Below, in pieces: positions 1 through 7,210 of a DNA stretch of 64,000 nt; positions within the stretch are counted from its first letter, which is position 1; every line of letters begins with the position of its first letter. This stretch comes from Palsa-504 sp963808315. GTDB taxonomy: Bacteria; Actinomycetota; Actinomycetes; Streptosporangiales; Streptosporangiaceae. A program made the position numbers and the translations under genes. The stretch spans positions 372,001-436,000 of the forward strand of contig CAWEFK010000036.1 of the NCBI GenBank assembly GCA_963808315.1, written 5' to 3'. The notes below the pieces were generated by a model. The model had not been told where the DNA came from. It made no database searches and worked only from the letters and a program-made list of their open reading frames with translations.

Positions 1-180
1 GCCGGCGCACTGGTCGCCGGGCTGGCCTGGGCGCACGACAGCCTGTCCGCCATGTTCGGCGGCCTGCCGCTGAGTGACGTGCTCATCCTGCTGGCCGGGC
101 TGCCGCTGGCCGCCGCGGCTGGCGGCTGGCTGCTGGCCGGCCGCGAGCCGGCGGTCATCGCCAGAGCGCCGCTGGACTGA
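1..180 (+). CDS. C-terminal end of a membrane protein, probably an FtsX/MacB-like ABC permease (partial)
   Basis: An open frame enters from the left edge and stops with TGA at 178-180, giving 59 residues. It contains a short amphipathic stretch (AHDSLSAMFGGLPLSD) followed by one strong hydrophobic segment (VLILLAGLPLAAAAGGWLLAG) and a short charged tail. This pattern, a final transmembrane helix followed by a short cytoplasmic tail, matches the C-terminus of FtsX-type permeases, but the fragment is too short to be sure. It is convergent with the dehydratase gene that ends 10 bases downstream. Confidence 0.45.
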   Translation, partial: AGALVAGLAWAHDSLSAMFGGLPLSDVLILLAGLPLAAAAGGWLLAGREPAVIARAPLD

Positions 181-190
181 CGCCCGGCCT

Positions 191-1921
191 TCAGTGCGAG
201 TCGCGGGGGACCTCGTGCCCGCTGGCGCCGACGAGGAAGTCCAGGTCGGCGCCGGAGTCGGCCTGCAGGACGTGCTCGGTGTACAGCCGGGTCCAGCCCC
301 GGGTGGCGTGCGGGGCGGGCGGCTGCCAGCTGGCCCGCCGCCGGGCCAGCTCCTCCTGGCCGACCTCCAGGGTCAGGCTCCGAGCCGGGACGTCCAGCTG
401 AACCCAGTCGCCGGTCCGCACCAAGGCCAGCGGGCCGCCGGCGGCCGCCTCGGGGGTGACGTGCAGCACGACCGTGCCATAGGCGGTGCCCGACATGCGG
501 CCGTCGCAGATCCGCACGATGTCGCGGATGCCGCGCAGCAGCAGCTTCTTCGGCAACGCCACGTTGGACACCTCCGGCATGCCCGGGTAGCCGCGCGGGC
601 CGCAGTAGCGGATGACAAGCACCGTGGTCTCATCCACGTCGAGGTCCGGGTCGTCGGCCACGGCGTAGTACGCCGAGGGGGAGTCGAAGACCAGGGCCTG
701 GCCGCGGTGCTTGAGCAGGTGCGGTGAGGCGGCGGACTGCTTGACCACGGCGCCGTCCGGGGCGAGGTTGCCGCGCAGCACCGCCGTCCCGGTGCCTGCG
801 GGCTGGAACGGCTCGGCCCAGGACTTGATGACCTCGCGGTTCCAGCATGGTGCGGCCGCCACGTTCGCGCCCGCACCGGATCCGGTCACCGTGATCGCAT
901 CGGCGTTCAGCAGGCCGGCCTGGTCCAGCTCGCGCATCACCGCGGGCAGGCCGCCGGCGTAGCAGAAGTCCTCCATCAGGTACTTCCCGCTCGGCTGCAG
1001 GTTCACCAGCGTCGGCACCTCCCGGGCCAGCGTGTCGAAGTCGTCGAGCGCCAGCGGCACGCCCAGGCGGCCGGCCAGGGCGAGCAGGTGGATGACCGCG
1101 TTCGTCGAACCGCCGATGGCCGCGTTCACCCGGATCGCGTTCTCGAACGCGGCCCGGGTCATGATGGCTGACGGGCGCAGGTCATCCCGCACCAGGCCGA
1201 CGATCACCTGGCCGGCGCGCTGCGCGGTCTCGAACCTGCGTGCGTCCACGGCAGGCCAGGTCGCCGAGTACGGCAGCTGCATGCCGAGGGCCTCGGCCAT
1301 CGACGCCATCGTGGACGCCGTCCCCATCGTCATGCAGTGCCCGTTGGACCTGGCCATGCAGCCTTCGGCGAACGCGCATTCCTCCTGGGTCATCCGCCCG
1401 GCCACCAGGTCTTCCTCGAACCGCCACACCGCCGTCCCCGAGCCGACGTCGGTGCCCTGGTACTTGCCGCTGAGCATCGGGCCGCCGGTGACCATCACCG
1501 CGGGCAGGTCCACGCTGGCCGCGGCCATCAGCAGCCCGGGCGTGGTCTTGTCGCACCCGGACAGCAGCACCACGCCGTCCAGCGGGTTGGCCCGCATCAG
1601 CTCCTCGGCTTCCATCGCGAGCAGGTTCCTGTACAACATGGCGGTGGGCCGCAGCAGCGTCTCACCCAGCGCCATGGCCGGGAACTCGAGCGGGAAACCG
1701 CCCGACTGCCAGACGCCGCGCTTGACCGACTCGGCGACCCGGTGCAGGTGGACGTTGCACGGCGCCAGCTCGGACCAGGTGGTCGCGATCCCGATCACGG
1801 GCCGGCCGTCGAAGACCTCGGGCGTGAACCCCTGGCTGCGCATCCAGGACCGGTACACCATTCCGGACCGGCCCGTTTCCCCGAACCACTGTGCACTGCG
1901 CAATCCGCTGTTCGCTGTCAT
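191..1921 (-). CDS. IlvD/Edd-family dehydratase, probably a sugar-acid dehydratase
   Basis: A 576-residue enzyme of the IlvD/Edd family, which removes water from dihydroxy acids or aldonic acids using an iron-sulfur cluster and a divalent metal. Three cysteines at about residues 55 (APCNVH), 123 (SGCDKTTPG) and 196 (GHCMTMGTASTM) have the spacing of the three cluster ligands known for [2Fe-2S] members, and the CDK motif supplies the metal-binding Asp and Lys. The C-terminal region has the conserved DGRMSGTAYGTVVLH stretch. The segment around GGPMLSGKYQGTDVGSGT resembles arabonate/xylonate-type dehydratases rather than the valine-pathway enzyme, and no ilv genes are nearby. The ATG at 1921 is preferred because family similarity begins there; an in-frame upstream extension to 2059 overlaps the next gene. 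Confidence 0.85.
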   Translation of the reverse strand: MTANSGLRSAQWFGETGRSGMVYRSWMRSQGFTPEVFDGRPVIGIATTWSELAPCNVHLHRVAESVKRGVWQSGGFPLEFPAMALGETLLRPTAMLYRNLLAMEAEELMRANPLDGVVLLSGCDKTTPGLLMAAASVDLPAVMVTGGPMLSGKYQGTDVGSGTAVWRFEEDLVAGRMTQEECAFAEGCMARSNGHCMTMGTASTMASMAEALGMQLPYSATWPAVDARRFETAQRAGQVIVGLVRDDLRPSAIMTRAAFENAIRVNAAIGGSTNAVIHLLALAGRLGVPLALDDFDTLAREVPTLVNLQPSGKYLMEDFCYAGGLPAVMRELDQAGLLNADAITVTGSGAGANVAAAPCWNREVIKSWAEPFQPAGTGTAVLRGNLAPDGAVVKQSAASPHLLKHRGQALVFDSPSAYYAVADDPDLDVDETTVLVIRYCGPRGYPGMPEVSNVALPKKLLLRGIRDIVRICDGRMSGTAYGTVVLHVTPEAAAGGPLALVRTGDWVQLDVPARSLTLEVGQEELARRRASWQPPAPHATRGWTRLYTEHVLQADSGADLDFLVGASGHEVPRDSH

Positions 1922-1960
1922 GCTGTCATTCTTAACACCACGGCTGCTAGGGTCGCGAAA

Positions 1961-2224
1961 ATGAGCCGTGTTCATGACATGGGCGGGCAGGCCGGCTTCG
2001 GGCCGGTGCCGGTAGGCGAGGATGTTGCAGAGCCGTTCGGCGCGGACTGGGAGGCGCACGTCTACGCGCTGGCCACCGTGCTGCGGCGGCGCGGCGTGAT
2101 CAACGGCGACGAACTGCGGGACGCGATCGAACGGCTGCCGCCGCAGCAGTACCTCGCGGCCTCGTACTACGAGCGCTGGCTCGCTGCCCTCGAACTGCTC
2201 GTCGCGGAAAAGGGCCTGGCGTGA
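1961..2224 (+). CDS. Nitrile hydratase/thiocyanate hydrolase beta subunit, N-terminal half
   Basis: An 87-residue protein that corresponds only to the N-terminal half of a nitrile hydratase beta subunit. The opening VHDMGGQAGFGPVPV matches the family hallmark (HDLGG..GFGPV), and a helical region with the Y-x-x-S-Y-Y-E-R-W-L pattern follows. In classical nitrile hydratase the beta subunit is one chain of about 220 residues. Here it stops at TGA 2222-2224, which overlaps the GTG of the next gene by 4 bases, so the two halves should be translationally coupled. Divergent from the dehydratase gene, leaving a 39-bp promoter gap. Confidence 0.85.
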   Translation: MSRVHDMGGQAGFGPVPVGEDVAEPFGADWEAHVYALATVLRRRGVINGDELRDAIERLPPQQYLAASYYERWLAALELLVAEKGLA

Positions 2225-2487
2225 GGTACGACCGGGGCGCCGCGGTCCGCGTGCGGGCGGGGGATCCGGATCATCACACCCGGGTGCCGAGGTACGTGCG
2301 CGGGCACACCGGGGTGGTGGTGGCGGTCCTGGGCCGCTGGCCGCTGCCCGACGACAGCGCCCGCGGCATCACCCCGCCGCGGACCGAGGCGTGCTACGCG
2401 GTTCGTTTTTCCGCCGCGGACCTGTGGGGCAGTGGCGAGCACACGGTGACCGTCGACCTATGGGAGTCCTACCTTGACCGGCCATGA
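2221..2487 (+). CDS. Nitrile hydratase/thiocyanate hydrolase beta subunit, C-terminal half
   Basis: An 88-residue protein equivalent to the C-terminal SH3-like domain of a nitrile hydratase beta subunit. Visible signatures are VRVRAGDP, HTRVPRYVRGHTGVV (the Arg-rich loop that faces the metal site in the family) and YAVRFSAADLWG...VTVDLWESYL. It starts at GTG 2221 inside the stop of the N-half gene and its end overlaps the alpha gene by 14 bases. Gene order N-half, C-half, alpha is the order known for thiocyanate hydrolase (beta, alpha, gamma), although both halves here are shorter than in that enzyme. Confidence 0.85.
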   Translation: MRYDRGAAVRVRAGDPDHHTRVPRYVRGHTGVVVAVLGRWPLPDDSARGITPPRTEACYAVRFSAADLWGSGEHTVTVDLWESYLDRP

Positions 2488-3058
2488 CGACCATGGGGCG
2501 CAGTCGGCCGCCGCGCGGGCGCGCCAGCTCGAGGAGCGGCTGATCACCGCCGGGCTGACCAGCGACGAGGAGATCGACGAGTTCCTGACCGGGCTCGCCG
2601 CCGGCGGTTCGCCGCTGAACGGCGCCCGGATGGCCGCCCGGGCGTGGACCGATCCCGCCTACCGTGACCTCCTGCTGGCCGACGGGAACGCCGCCGCGGC
2701 GGAGCTCGGCTTCGACGGGCTGAGCTACCAGCTGCGGGTCGTCGCCAACGACCAGAGCACGCACAACGTCATCGTCTGCACGCTCTGCTCCTGCTACCCG
2801 GTGTCGCTGCTCGGGCCCTCTCCGGGCTGGTACAAGAGCTTCGCCTACCGGTCGCGAACGGTCAGGGAGCCGCGGGCCGTGCTCGGCGAGTTCGGCGTGA
2901 CGCTTCCGGATGAGGTCCAGATCTCGGTCTGGGATTCGACGTCGGAGGCCCGCTACATGGTGCTGCCGGTGCGCCCGGCCGGGACCAGCGCGCAGTCCGC
3001 CGGGGAACTGGCCGCGCTGGTCACCAGGAACGGGCTCATCGGCACCGCGCTCGTCTAA
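2474..3058 (+). CDS. Nitrile hydratase alpha-type subunit, cobalt type
   Basis: A 194-residue metal-binding subunit. The metal claw VCTLCSC lies at residues 101-107 with the three cysteines at 102, 105 and 107. Threonine after the first Cys is the rule for cobalt enzymes, while iron enzymes have Ser. The downstream WYKSFAYRSRTVREPR block is the conserved family segment. The reaction is hydration of a nitrile to an amide, or by the related enzyme of thiocyanate to carbonyl sulfide and ammonia; the substrate cannot be told from sequence. The start is TTG 2474, with GGGAG at 2462-2466 as ribosome site, inside the end of the preceding gene. No separate activator/metallochaperone gene is visible nearby. 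Its stop overlaps the convergent LLM gene by 4 bases. Confidence 0.88.
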   Translation: MTGHDDHGAQSAAARARQLEERLITAGLTSDEEIDEFLTGLAAGGSPLNGARMAARAWTDPAYRDLLLADGNAAAAELGFDGLSYQLRVVANDQSTHNVIVCTLCSCYPVSLLGPSPGWYKSFAYRSRTVREPRAVLGEFGVTLPDEVQISVWDSTSEARYMVLPVRPAGTSAQSAGELAALVTRNGLIGTALV

Positions 3059-3894
3059 CCGGCCCGGGATAGTTGCAGCTGGTTCGCCAGGGCCTGCAGA
3101 GCGAGGTGGGGGTCGGGGTTGAGGACCTGGATGGCCACGTGGTCCGCGCCCGCGTCCAGGTGCGCGGTGATACCGCGGGCGATGGCGTCGGCGTCGCCGT
3201 GCAGCGCCAGCGCGTCGATCAGCGCATCGCTGCCGCCGTCGGCGAAGTCGGCGTCCGTCCAGCCCAGCCTGCGCAGGCTGTTCAGGTAGTTGGTCAGGCC
3301 GAGATAGGGCTGCTGCACCCGCGGCCGGCCGATGGCGCGGGCCCGCTCCGGGTCGGTCTCAAGCACGATCTTCTGCTCGGGCGCGAGCAGCGGCCCGTCG
3401 CCCAGGATCTCCCTGGCCCAGCGGGTGTGCTCGGGAGTGACCAGGTAGGGATGCGCTCCCGCGCTGCGTTCGGCGGCGAGCCGCAGGACCTTCGGGCCCA
3501 GGGCGGCCAGCACCCGTCCCTCGGCCGGGACCTTGAGCTCGTCGAGTTCGTCGAGGTAGCTGACGAGCTTGGCGTAAGGCTGCTGGTACTCCTGGGTGGC
3601 CTCCGGATGCCCGATGCCGAGCCCGAGCAGGAAACGTCCCGGGTGCTTGGTCGTGATCCGGTGGTACGACGCGGCGACGGGGGCCGCGTCGTCCTTCCAC
3701 ACGTTGAGGATCCCGGTCGCGACCGCGATGTGGTCCGTCGCATCCAGGATGTTCTCCACGACGGCGAGGTCACCGTCCGGGGAGCCGCCCAGCCAGATGG
3801 TCCCGTACCCCAGGGCCTCCACCTCGGCGACCAGCTCGGGGGTAAACCCGGAAGGGTGGCGCCAGATACCGATCCTGCCTAGTCCGATGCTCAT
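3055..3894 (-). CDS. LLM-class (F420-dependent type) oxidoreductase
   Basis: A 279-residue TIM-barrel oxidoreductase of the luciferase-like monooxygenase family, in the small actinobacterial subgroup usually assigned to coenzyme F420. Visible family features are GRIGIWRHPSGF at the N-terminus, GYGTIWLGGSPDGDL, the barrel strand IAVATGILNVW, and RFLLGLGIGHPE. The ATG at 3894 is chosen because the conserved first strand starts there; the frame stays open upstream to 4023 without similarity. Convergent with the nitrile hydratase genes. Substrate unknown. Confidence 0.85.
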   Translation of the reverse strand: MSIGLGRIGIWRHPSGFTPELVAEVEALGYGTIWLGGSPDGDLAVVENILDATDHIAVATGILNVWKDDAAPVAASYHRITTKHPGRFLLGLGIGHPEATQEYQQPYAKLVSYLDELDELKVPAEGRVLAALGPKVLRLAAERSAGAHPYLVTPEHTRWAREILGDGPLLAPEQKIVLETDPERARAIGRPRVQQPYLGLTNYLNSLRRLGWTDADFADGGSDALIDALALHGDADAIARGITAHLDAGADHVAIQVLNPDPHLALQALANQLQLSRAG

Positions 3895-4025
3895 GTCCTC
3901 CGACAGCCAGGCCAGGCCCGATTTCATTCCACTAGGCCCGTGCCAAGTATTTTCCGAACGATCTTGACTTGTATTCGCGAGCAACGCACGTGATCTACCA
4001 TCTGCCGAAGGGAGGGGAATCACTG

Positions 4026-4391
4026 TTGAACGACAAGCGCCCGTGGCCCGCGGTGTCAGAACAGGTCGTCATGGAGCGACGCTGGACGTACGCCCCGCCC
4101 CCGAAGATCTTGCTCGACGCGATCAGGGAGTGGCTCCGGGAGTACCCAGATCACCCGGAGGTGGTTTCGCCTGGGCCTGACGTCCTGCGCCTGGAGTGCT
4201 GCCAGGCCTGGGTCGGCCCCGCCGTGACCGCTATCGAGCTGCGGATCGAACCGGACGGCTACGGGTCTGCGCTGACCGTGCTGGCCTACGGCCCCGAACA
4301 GCTGGCCGACGAGGTCCGGCGCACGGTGAAACACCGGCTCGGGGTGCTGTTCGGCGCGTCTCTGCGCGAGCGGTACCCGGTCGACGGATAG
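4026..4391 (+). CDS. Hypothetical protein, 121 residues
   Basis: Not recognised. TTG 4026 is preferred as start because a purine-rich GGGAGGGG lies at about 4010-4017. An ATG at 4071 (MERRWTYAPPPKILLDAI) is the alternative and is where the sequence starts to look folded: alternating strands with EVVSPGPDVLRLEC, an amphipathic ELRIEP strand and a C-terminal helix (EQLADEVRRTVKHRLGVLFG). That layout would fit an SRPBCC-like fold, but this is a guess. No membrane segment or signal peptide. Divergent from the LLM gene. Confidence 0.6.
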   Translation: MNDKRPWPAVSEQVVMERRWTYAPPPKILLDAIREWLREYPDHPEVVSPGPDVLRLECCQAWVGPAVTAIELRIEPDGYGSALTVLAYGPEQLADEVRRTVKHRLGVLFGASLRERYPVDG

Positions 4392-5328
4392 CGTCGGGCT
4401 GAGCGGCGCTCAGAGAGCCTGTGTAGGGGATCTCACGCCCTTCCTCCTGGCCCGCCGAGATATCGTCAGGGCTGCTGGCGTGGGGCGGTGGATGACGTGG
4501 CCGGCGGCCGACGGCGGCAAGAAGCGAAGGCGGGAGGGATGAACTCCGGGGCAGACTGATGGATCTCTTGCCGTCGGTGAACGGTCTGTGATGGTGGCGC
4601 TGATTTGATCGCGTTGTTACGAGGAGATCGGCTGGGCTGGGGGCAGCCAGGGGTTCCCGGTCATGAGCTGGTGCAGGATTTCGTGGGCGCGCCGAGGCCG
4701 TGCCCGAGTTGGCTCAATTAGCGCGCACTTCTGGCTGCCGTTGAGGCTGTCGCATAGCCGCCCGTCCGAGCGGAACCCGCCCCAGCCCCGCGCGATCCGC
4801 TCGCTGCGCCAACTCGCCGGACACCACGCATCACCACCGCCCCACCCGCATTCCCGGATCACTTCCGTTCCGGCCAGCTGTGAACTTTCGTGGTAGATTC
4901 AGGCTTGGTGAGGACTTTTGTGCACTATAGTACCCAAAATTCTTCACGAAGCCTGAACTCACCACGATCTTGTTCGATTGAGCCGGACGGTGCCGAGCCC
5001 CGGGCCCTGCGCTGCCCGCCCGCCTCATCGCCCACGCCAGGCGCCGCGGCGGCCGCCTGCCCCGCCGAGGCTGGGGGCAAGCACGCCCGATCGTCACCGC
5101 CGCCACCAGCGAAGTCATCCCATGAAAGCTTCCCCCAGCTCACAGGCCACAACGCCGGCCCGCGCCAGGCCGGACCGCCAAACTCGACAAGCCGACACCC
5201 CAGTACCTCAGCGGGCCCAGCCGCCCGCTAAGTCATGTGACAGCCTCCGTTAGCGGGCGCCGTTGTCGCAGCTTTCGCGTTTCGCCGGCTCGATGCCGGT
5301 TCGCCCTCGTCCTGGACGATCCTGGTGG
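4392..5328. other. Non-coding stretch with repeat and possible transposase remnant
   Basis: No gene with convincing codon structure was found here. The stretch holds the inverted repeat at 4889-4966. At 5012-5125 a 37-codon frame reading LPARLIAHARRRGG...VTAATSEVIP before a TGA looks like the C-terminus of a DDE transposase (IS1380-like), which is only a weak impression. The rest is unexplained; it looks like scar sequence left by mobile elements between two unrelated gene groups. Confidence 0.4.
4889..4966. repeat. Imperfect inverted repeat, about 27-bp arms
   Basis: The left arm at 4889-4915 begins CGTGGTAGATTCAGGCTT and continues GGTGAGGA. The right arm at 4940-4966 is its near-complement, reading on the other strand CGTGGTGAGTTCAGGCTT then CGTGAAGA. 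The loop of about 24 bases is A/T-rich and includes TGCACTATAGTAC. The arms could be terminal repeats of a tiny non-autonomous element or two abutting insertion-sequence ends. No poly-T tract follows, so a terminator is unlikely. Confidence 0.6.
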
Positions 5329-6315
5329 TCAGCCCAGGCCGGGCATGGCCGGCTCGTTCTGCGCGTTGATCGCCTTGGTCATGCAGTACCCAACGTGCGC
5401 TCCGCAGACCAGGTCCTGGACCTGGTCTCGCACAGCCGGACTCGGTTCGTCGAGATCCACGAACAGCTGGGGCACGCCGCCGAATGACGACCGGTGCCAG
5501 GTCATATCCTTCACGGGTCCAGCGGTCAGGGCCCCCACCTCCGCGTCAAAAAGGCTTGGGTCATAGGCCCACTGCAGGAGCAGCATCGTCTGGTAGCCGT
5601 GCCGGATATAGAAGCCGGCTTCGGCGTCGGCGCCCAGGGAGATGCGTGTTGCGCCCATGCGGAGGGCGCTGCCTTCGAAAGCCCGCAGAAGGGCGCGCCC
5701 GATGCCCCGTTGCCGCCGGCCGGCGGCAACGGCCAGGATCCTCAGGGTCACCTCCGGCCCTGTGGACACGAAGCCCATGGCGGCGCCCGCGACTGAGCCG
5801 CTCTCCTCGGCAACCAGCAGCAGTTCGCGATCGCGCGGATAGGCGGCTTCGAGCTCGGCGAACCGCCGCTGGTGGGTGTGATCGATAGCCGGGTCGAACT
5901 GGGCGCCTGCGACGTCGAAGGCGGTGACTAGCTCAGCTGGCGAATCGACGGGACGAATGATGACGGCCATGGCGGGCTCCTTCGGTAGTGAGGTGCCGAA
6001 GCCGAGCGTGAACGCGAGTGCGTCCAGGGCCCGCCGGCGGGCTCCGGTTTCGGCCGCGAGATCCGCTAGCCACCGGTCGATCACGGCGGCGGCCGGTGCT
6101 GCCAGGAACCGTTCGATGTCGGCCAGGCCGATGCCGGCCCTGCGCAGGAGCGCGATACGGCCCGCGGTGGCGATCTGGTCTTCGGTGTAACGGCGGTAGC
6201 CGGTGGTCCGGTCGACACGAGCAGGTACCAGCAGGCCGCGCTCGTCGTAGAGGCGCAGTGCCTTGGCCGAGAGCCCGGTAGCCGCGGAGAACTCGGCGGG
6301 TCCCAGTTCCTTCAT
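5329..6315 (-). CDS. MerR-type DNA-binding domain fused to GNAT acetyltransferase
   Basis: A 328-residue two-domain protein. Residues 1-110 form a MerR winged helix (FSAATGLSAKALRLYDERGLLVPARVDRTTGYRRY, then QIATAGRIALLRRAGIGLADIERFL). From about residue 118 a GNAT N-acetyltransferase domain follows, with the acetyl-CoA loop RRQRGIGRALLRAFE and the late GFYIRHGYQ motif. Such fusions occur in actinobacteria, where binding of substrate or acetyl-CoA is presumed to control transcription, often of the protein's own gene. The last 75 residues are less conserved. It reads in the same direction as the SLOG gene upstream, 105 bases away, so co-transcription with the SLOG/SLATT genes is possible but not shown. 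Confidence 0.85.
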   Translation of the reverse strand: MKELGPAEFSAATGLSAKALRLYDERGLLVPARVDRTTGYRRYTEDQIATAGRIALLRRAGIGLADIERFLAAPAAAVIDRWLADLAAETGARRRALDALAFTLGFGTSLPKEPAMAVIIRPVDSPAELVTAFDVAGAQFDPAIDHTHQRRFAELEAAYPRDRELLLVAEESGSVAGAAMGFVSTGPEVTLRILAVAAGRRQRGIGRALLRAFEGSALRMGATRISLGADAEAGFYIRHGYQTMLLLQWAYDPSLFDAEVGALTAGPVKDMTWHRSSFGGVPQLFVDLDEPSPAVRDQVQDLVCGAHVGYCMTKAINAQNEPAMPGLG

Positions 6316-6420
6316 GACGCGATCATGAAGCGTGCCCCTGGGGCGAGGTCAAGATGCCCTGCCGAGCGACCATGCCCAAGGAATCCTCCCGCTGCCGGAG
6401 ATACGTTACCAGCGGGGGCC

Positions 6421-7170
6421 TTAAGGACCCGGTTTGGCTGGTCGCGGGGACGCCGCCAGTTTCTCCAGGGCGGAGCGGACGGCGGCGCTGTCCGGCCAGG
6501 ACACCGCGGTTACCAGGTGTGAACTGGCCAGGTAAGCCGCCTGGGCGTCGGTGAGATCCCCGTCGAGCGCAGCGGCGATCCGATCCGCGGTGCGGCCGGT
6601 CCCCTTGATCACCAGCACAGGACGCTGCGCCGCCACGCTGTTCGCTACGTCCTGGAGCGCGATTTCTCCGCCGTTGATGAGCACCGTCACCGACGGTGCG
6701 CCGACGGCGATCCCGGTCGCCACCCGAGCCAGCCACGGCGACTCGTCACCCCAGGACGAGCCCGGTACCAGCACGAAATGCGTGTGGCGCCGCTCCAGTG
6801 CCCTCCGCCTGCCCGACTCGGAGGCCTCACCGGGCACGGCGACCTTCTTCGCCACCGCGACGCCGACGAGCGGGAAAGAAGGCCCCTCCGCCCCCAGCGC
6901 CTGCCCGAGCATCTGCATCACCCCGGAATCTGTGCCGCCGTCCACCACCACGGCGTTCCGTGCCCGCGCGAACGGGATAAGTATCTCGCTGAACAGGGTG
7001 CGCAGGCGCTCCTTGGTTCGCTCGTCCAGCCCAGAAGCGCCGCCGGTCACGACGAGAACCGGGCGGCCCCGGTCCAGGCCGAGCTCGTCGACGGCCGCGG
7101 CCAGGTCAGCGAACCGGCGCGGCCGGACCGCACGGGCGGCGTGGCCGTCGCCGAAGTCGAGCACCTGCAC
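6421..7170 (-). CDS. SLOG-superfamily protein of the prokaryotic LSDAT type (predicted nucleotide sensor)
   Basis: A 249-residue Rossmann-like protein. The glycine-rich loop VVTGGASGLDERTKERL (residues 40-56) and the second loop VVVDGGTDSGVMQMLGQAL (74-92) are characteristic of the SLOG-in-TRPM (LSDAT) family. Other conserved segments are FVLVPGSSWGDESPWLARVATGIA and SVTVLINGGEIALQDV. SLOG domains are predicted to bind or process nucleotide-derived ligands in prokaryotic conflict and signalling systems. It starts at GTG 7170 with GAAGGGA just upstream, 27 bases after the SLATT gene stop, so the two form an operon with the SLATT gene first. Confidence 0.82.
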   Translation of the reverse strand: MQVLDFGDGHAARAVRPRRFADLAAAVDELGLDRGRPVLVVTGGASGLDERTKERLRTLFSEILIPFARARNAVVVDGGTDSGVMQMLGQALGAEGPSFPLVGVAVAKKVAVPGEASESGRRRALERRHTHFVLVPGSSWGDESPWLARVATGIAVGAPSVTVLINGGEIALQDVANSVAAQRPVLVIKGTGRTADRIAAALDGDLTDAQAAYLASSHLVTAVSWPDSAAVRSALEKLAASPRPAKPGP

Positions 7171-7183
7171 CGTGCACGTCCCT

Positions 7184-7210
7184 TCAGGTCTTGGCCCTCA
7201 GGTCTTGGCC
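7184..7210. repeat. 13-bp tandem duplication at the SLATT stop codon
   Basis: TCAGGTCTTGGCC occurs at 7184-7196 and again at 7198-7210, separated by one base. Read on the minus strand it duplicates the last codons and the TGA stop of the SLATT gene, so a second in-frame-looking stop cassette lies in the spacer just before the ribosome site of the SLOG gene. Confidence 0.8.

Noticed and set aside
1032..1964. Long plus-strand frames opposite the dehydratase gene
   Set aside because: The minus-strand gene has the three iron-sulfur cysteines and family length; these frames are shadows.
4889..4966. Inverted repeat as a transcription terminator
   Set aside because: No gene ends nearby and no T-tract follows; the loop is long.
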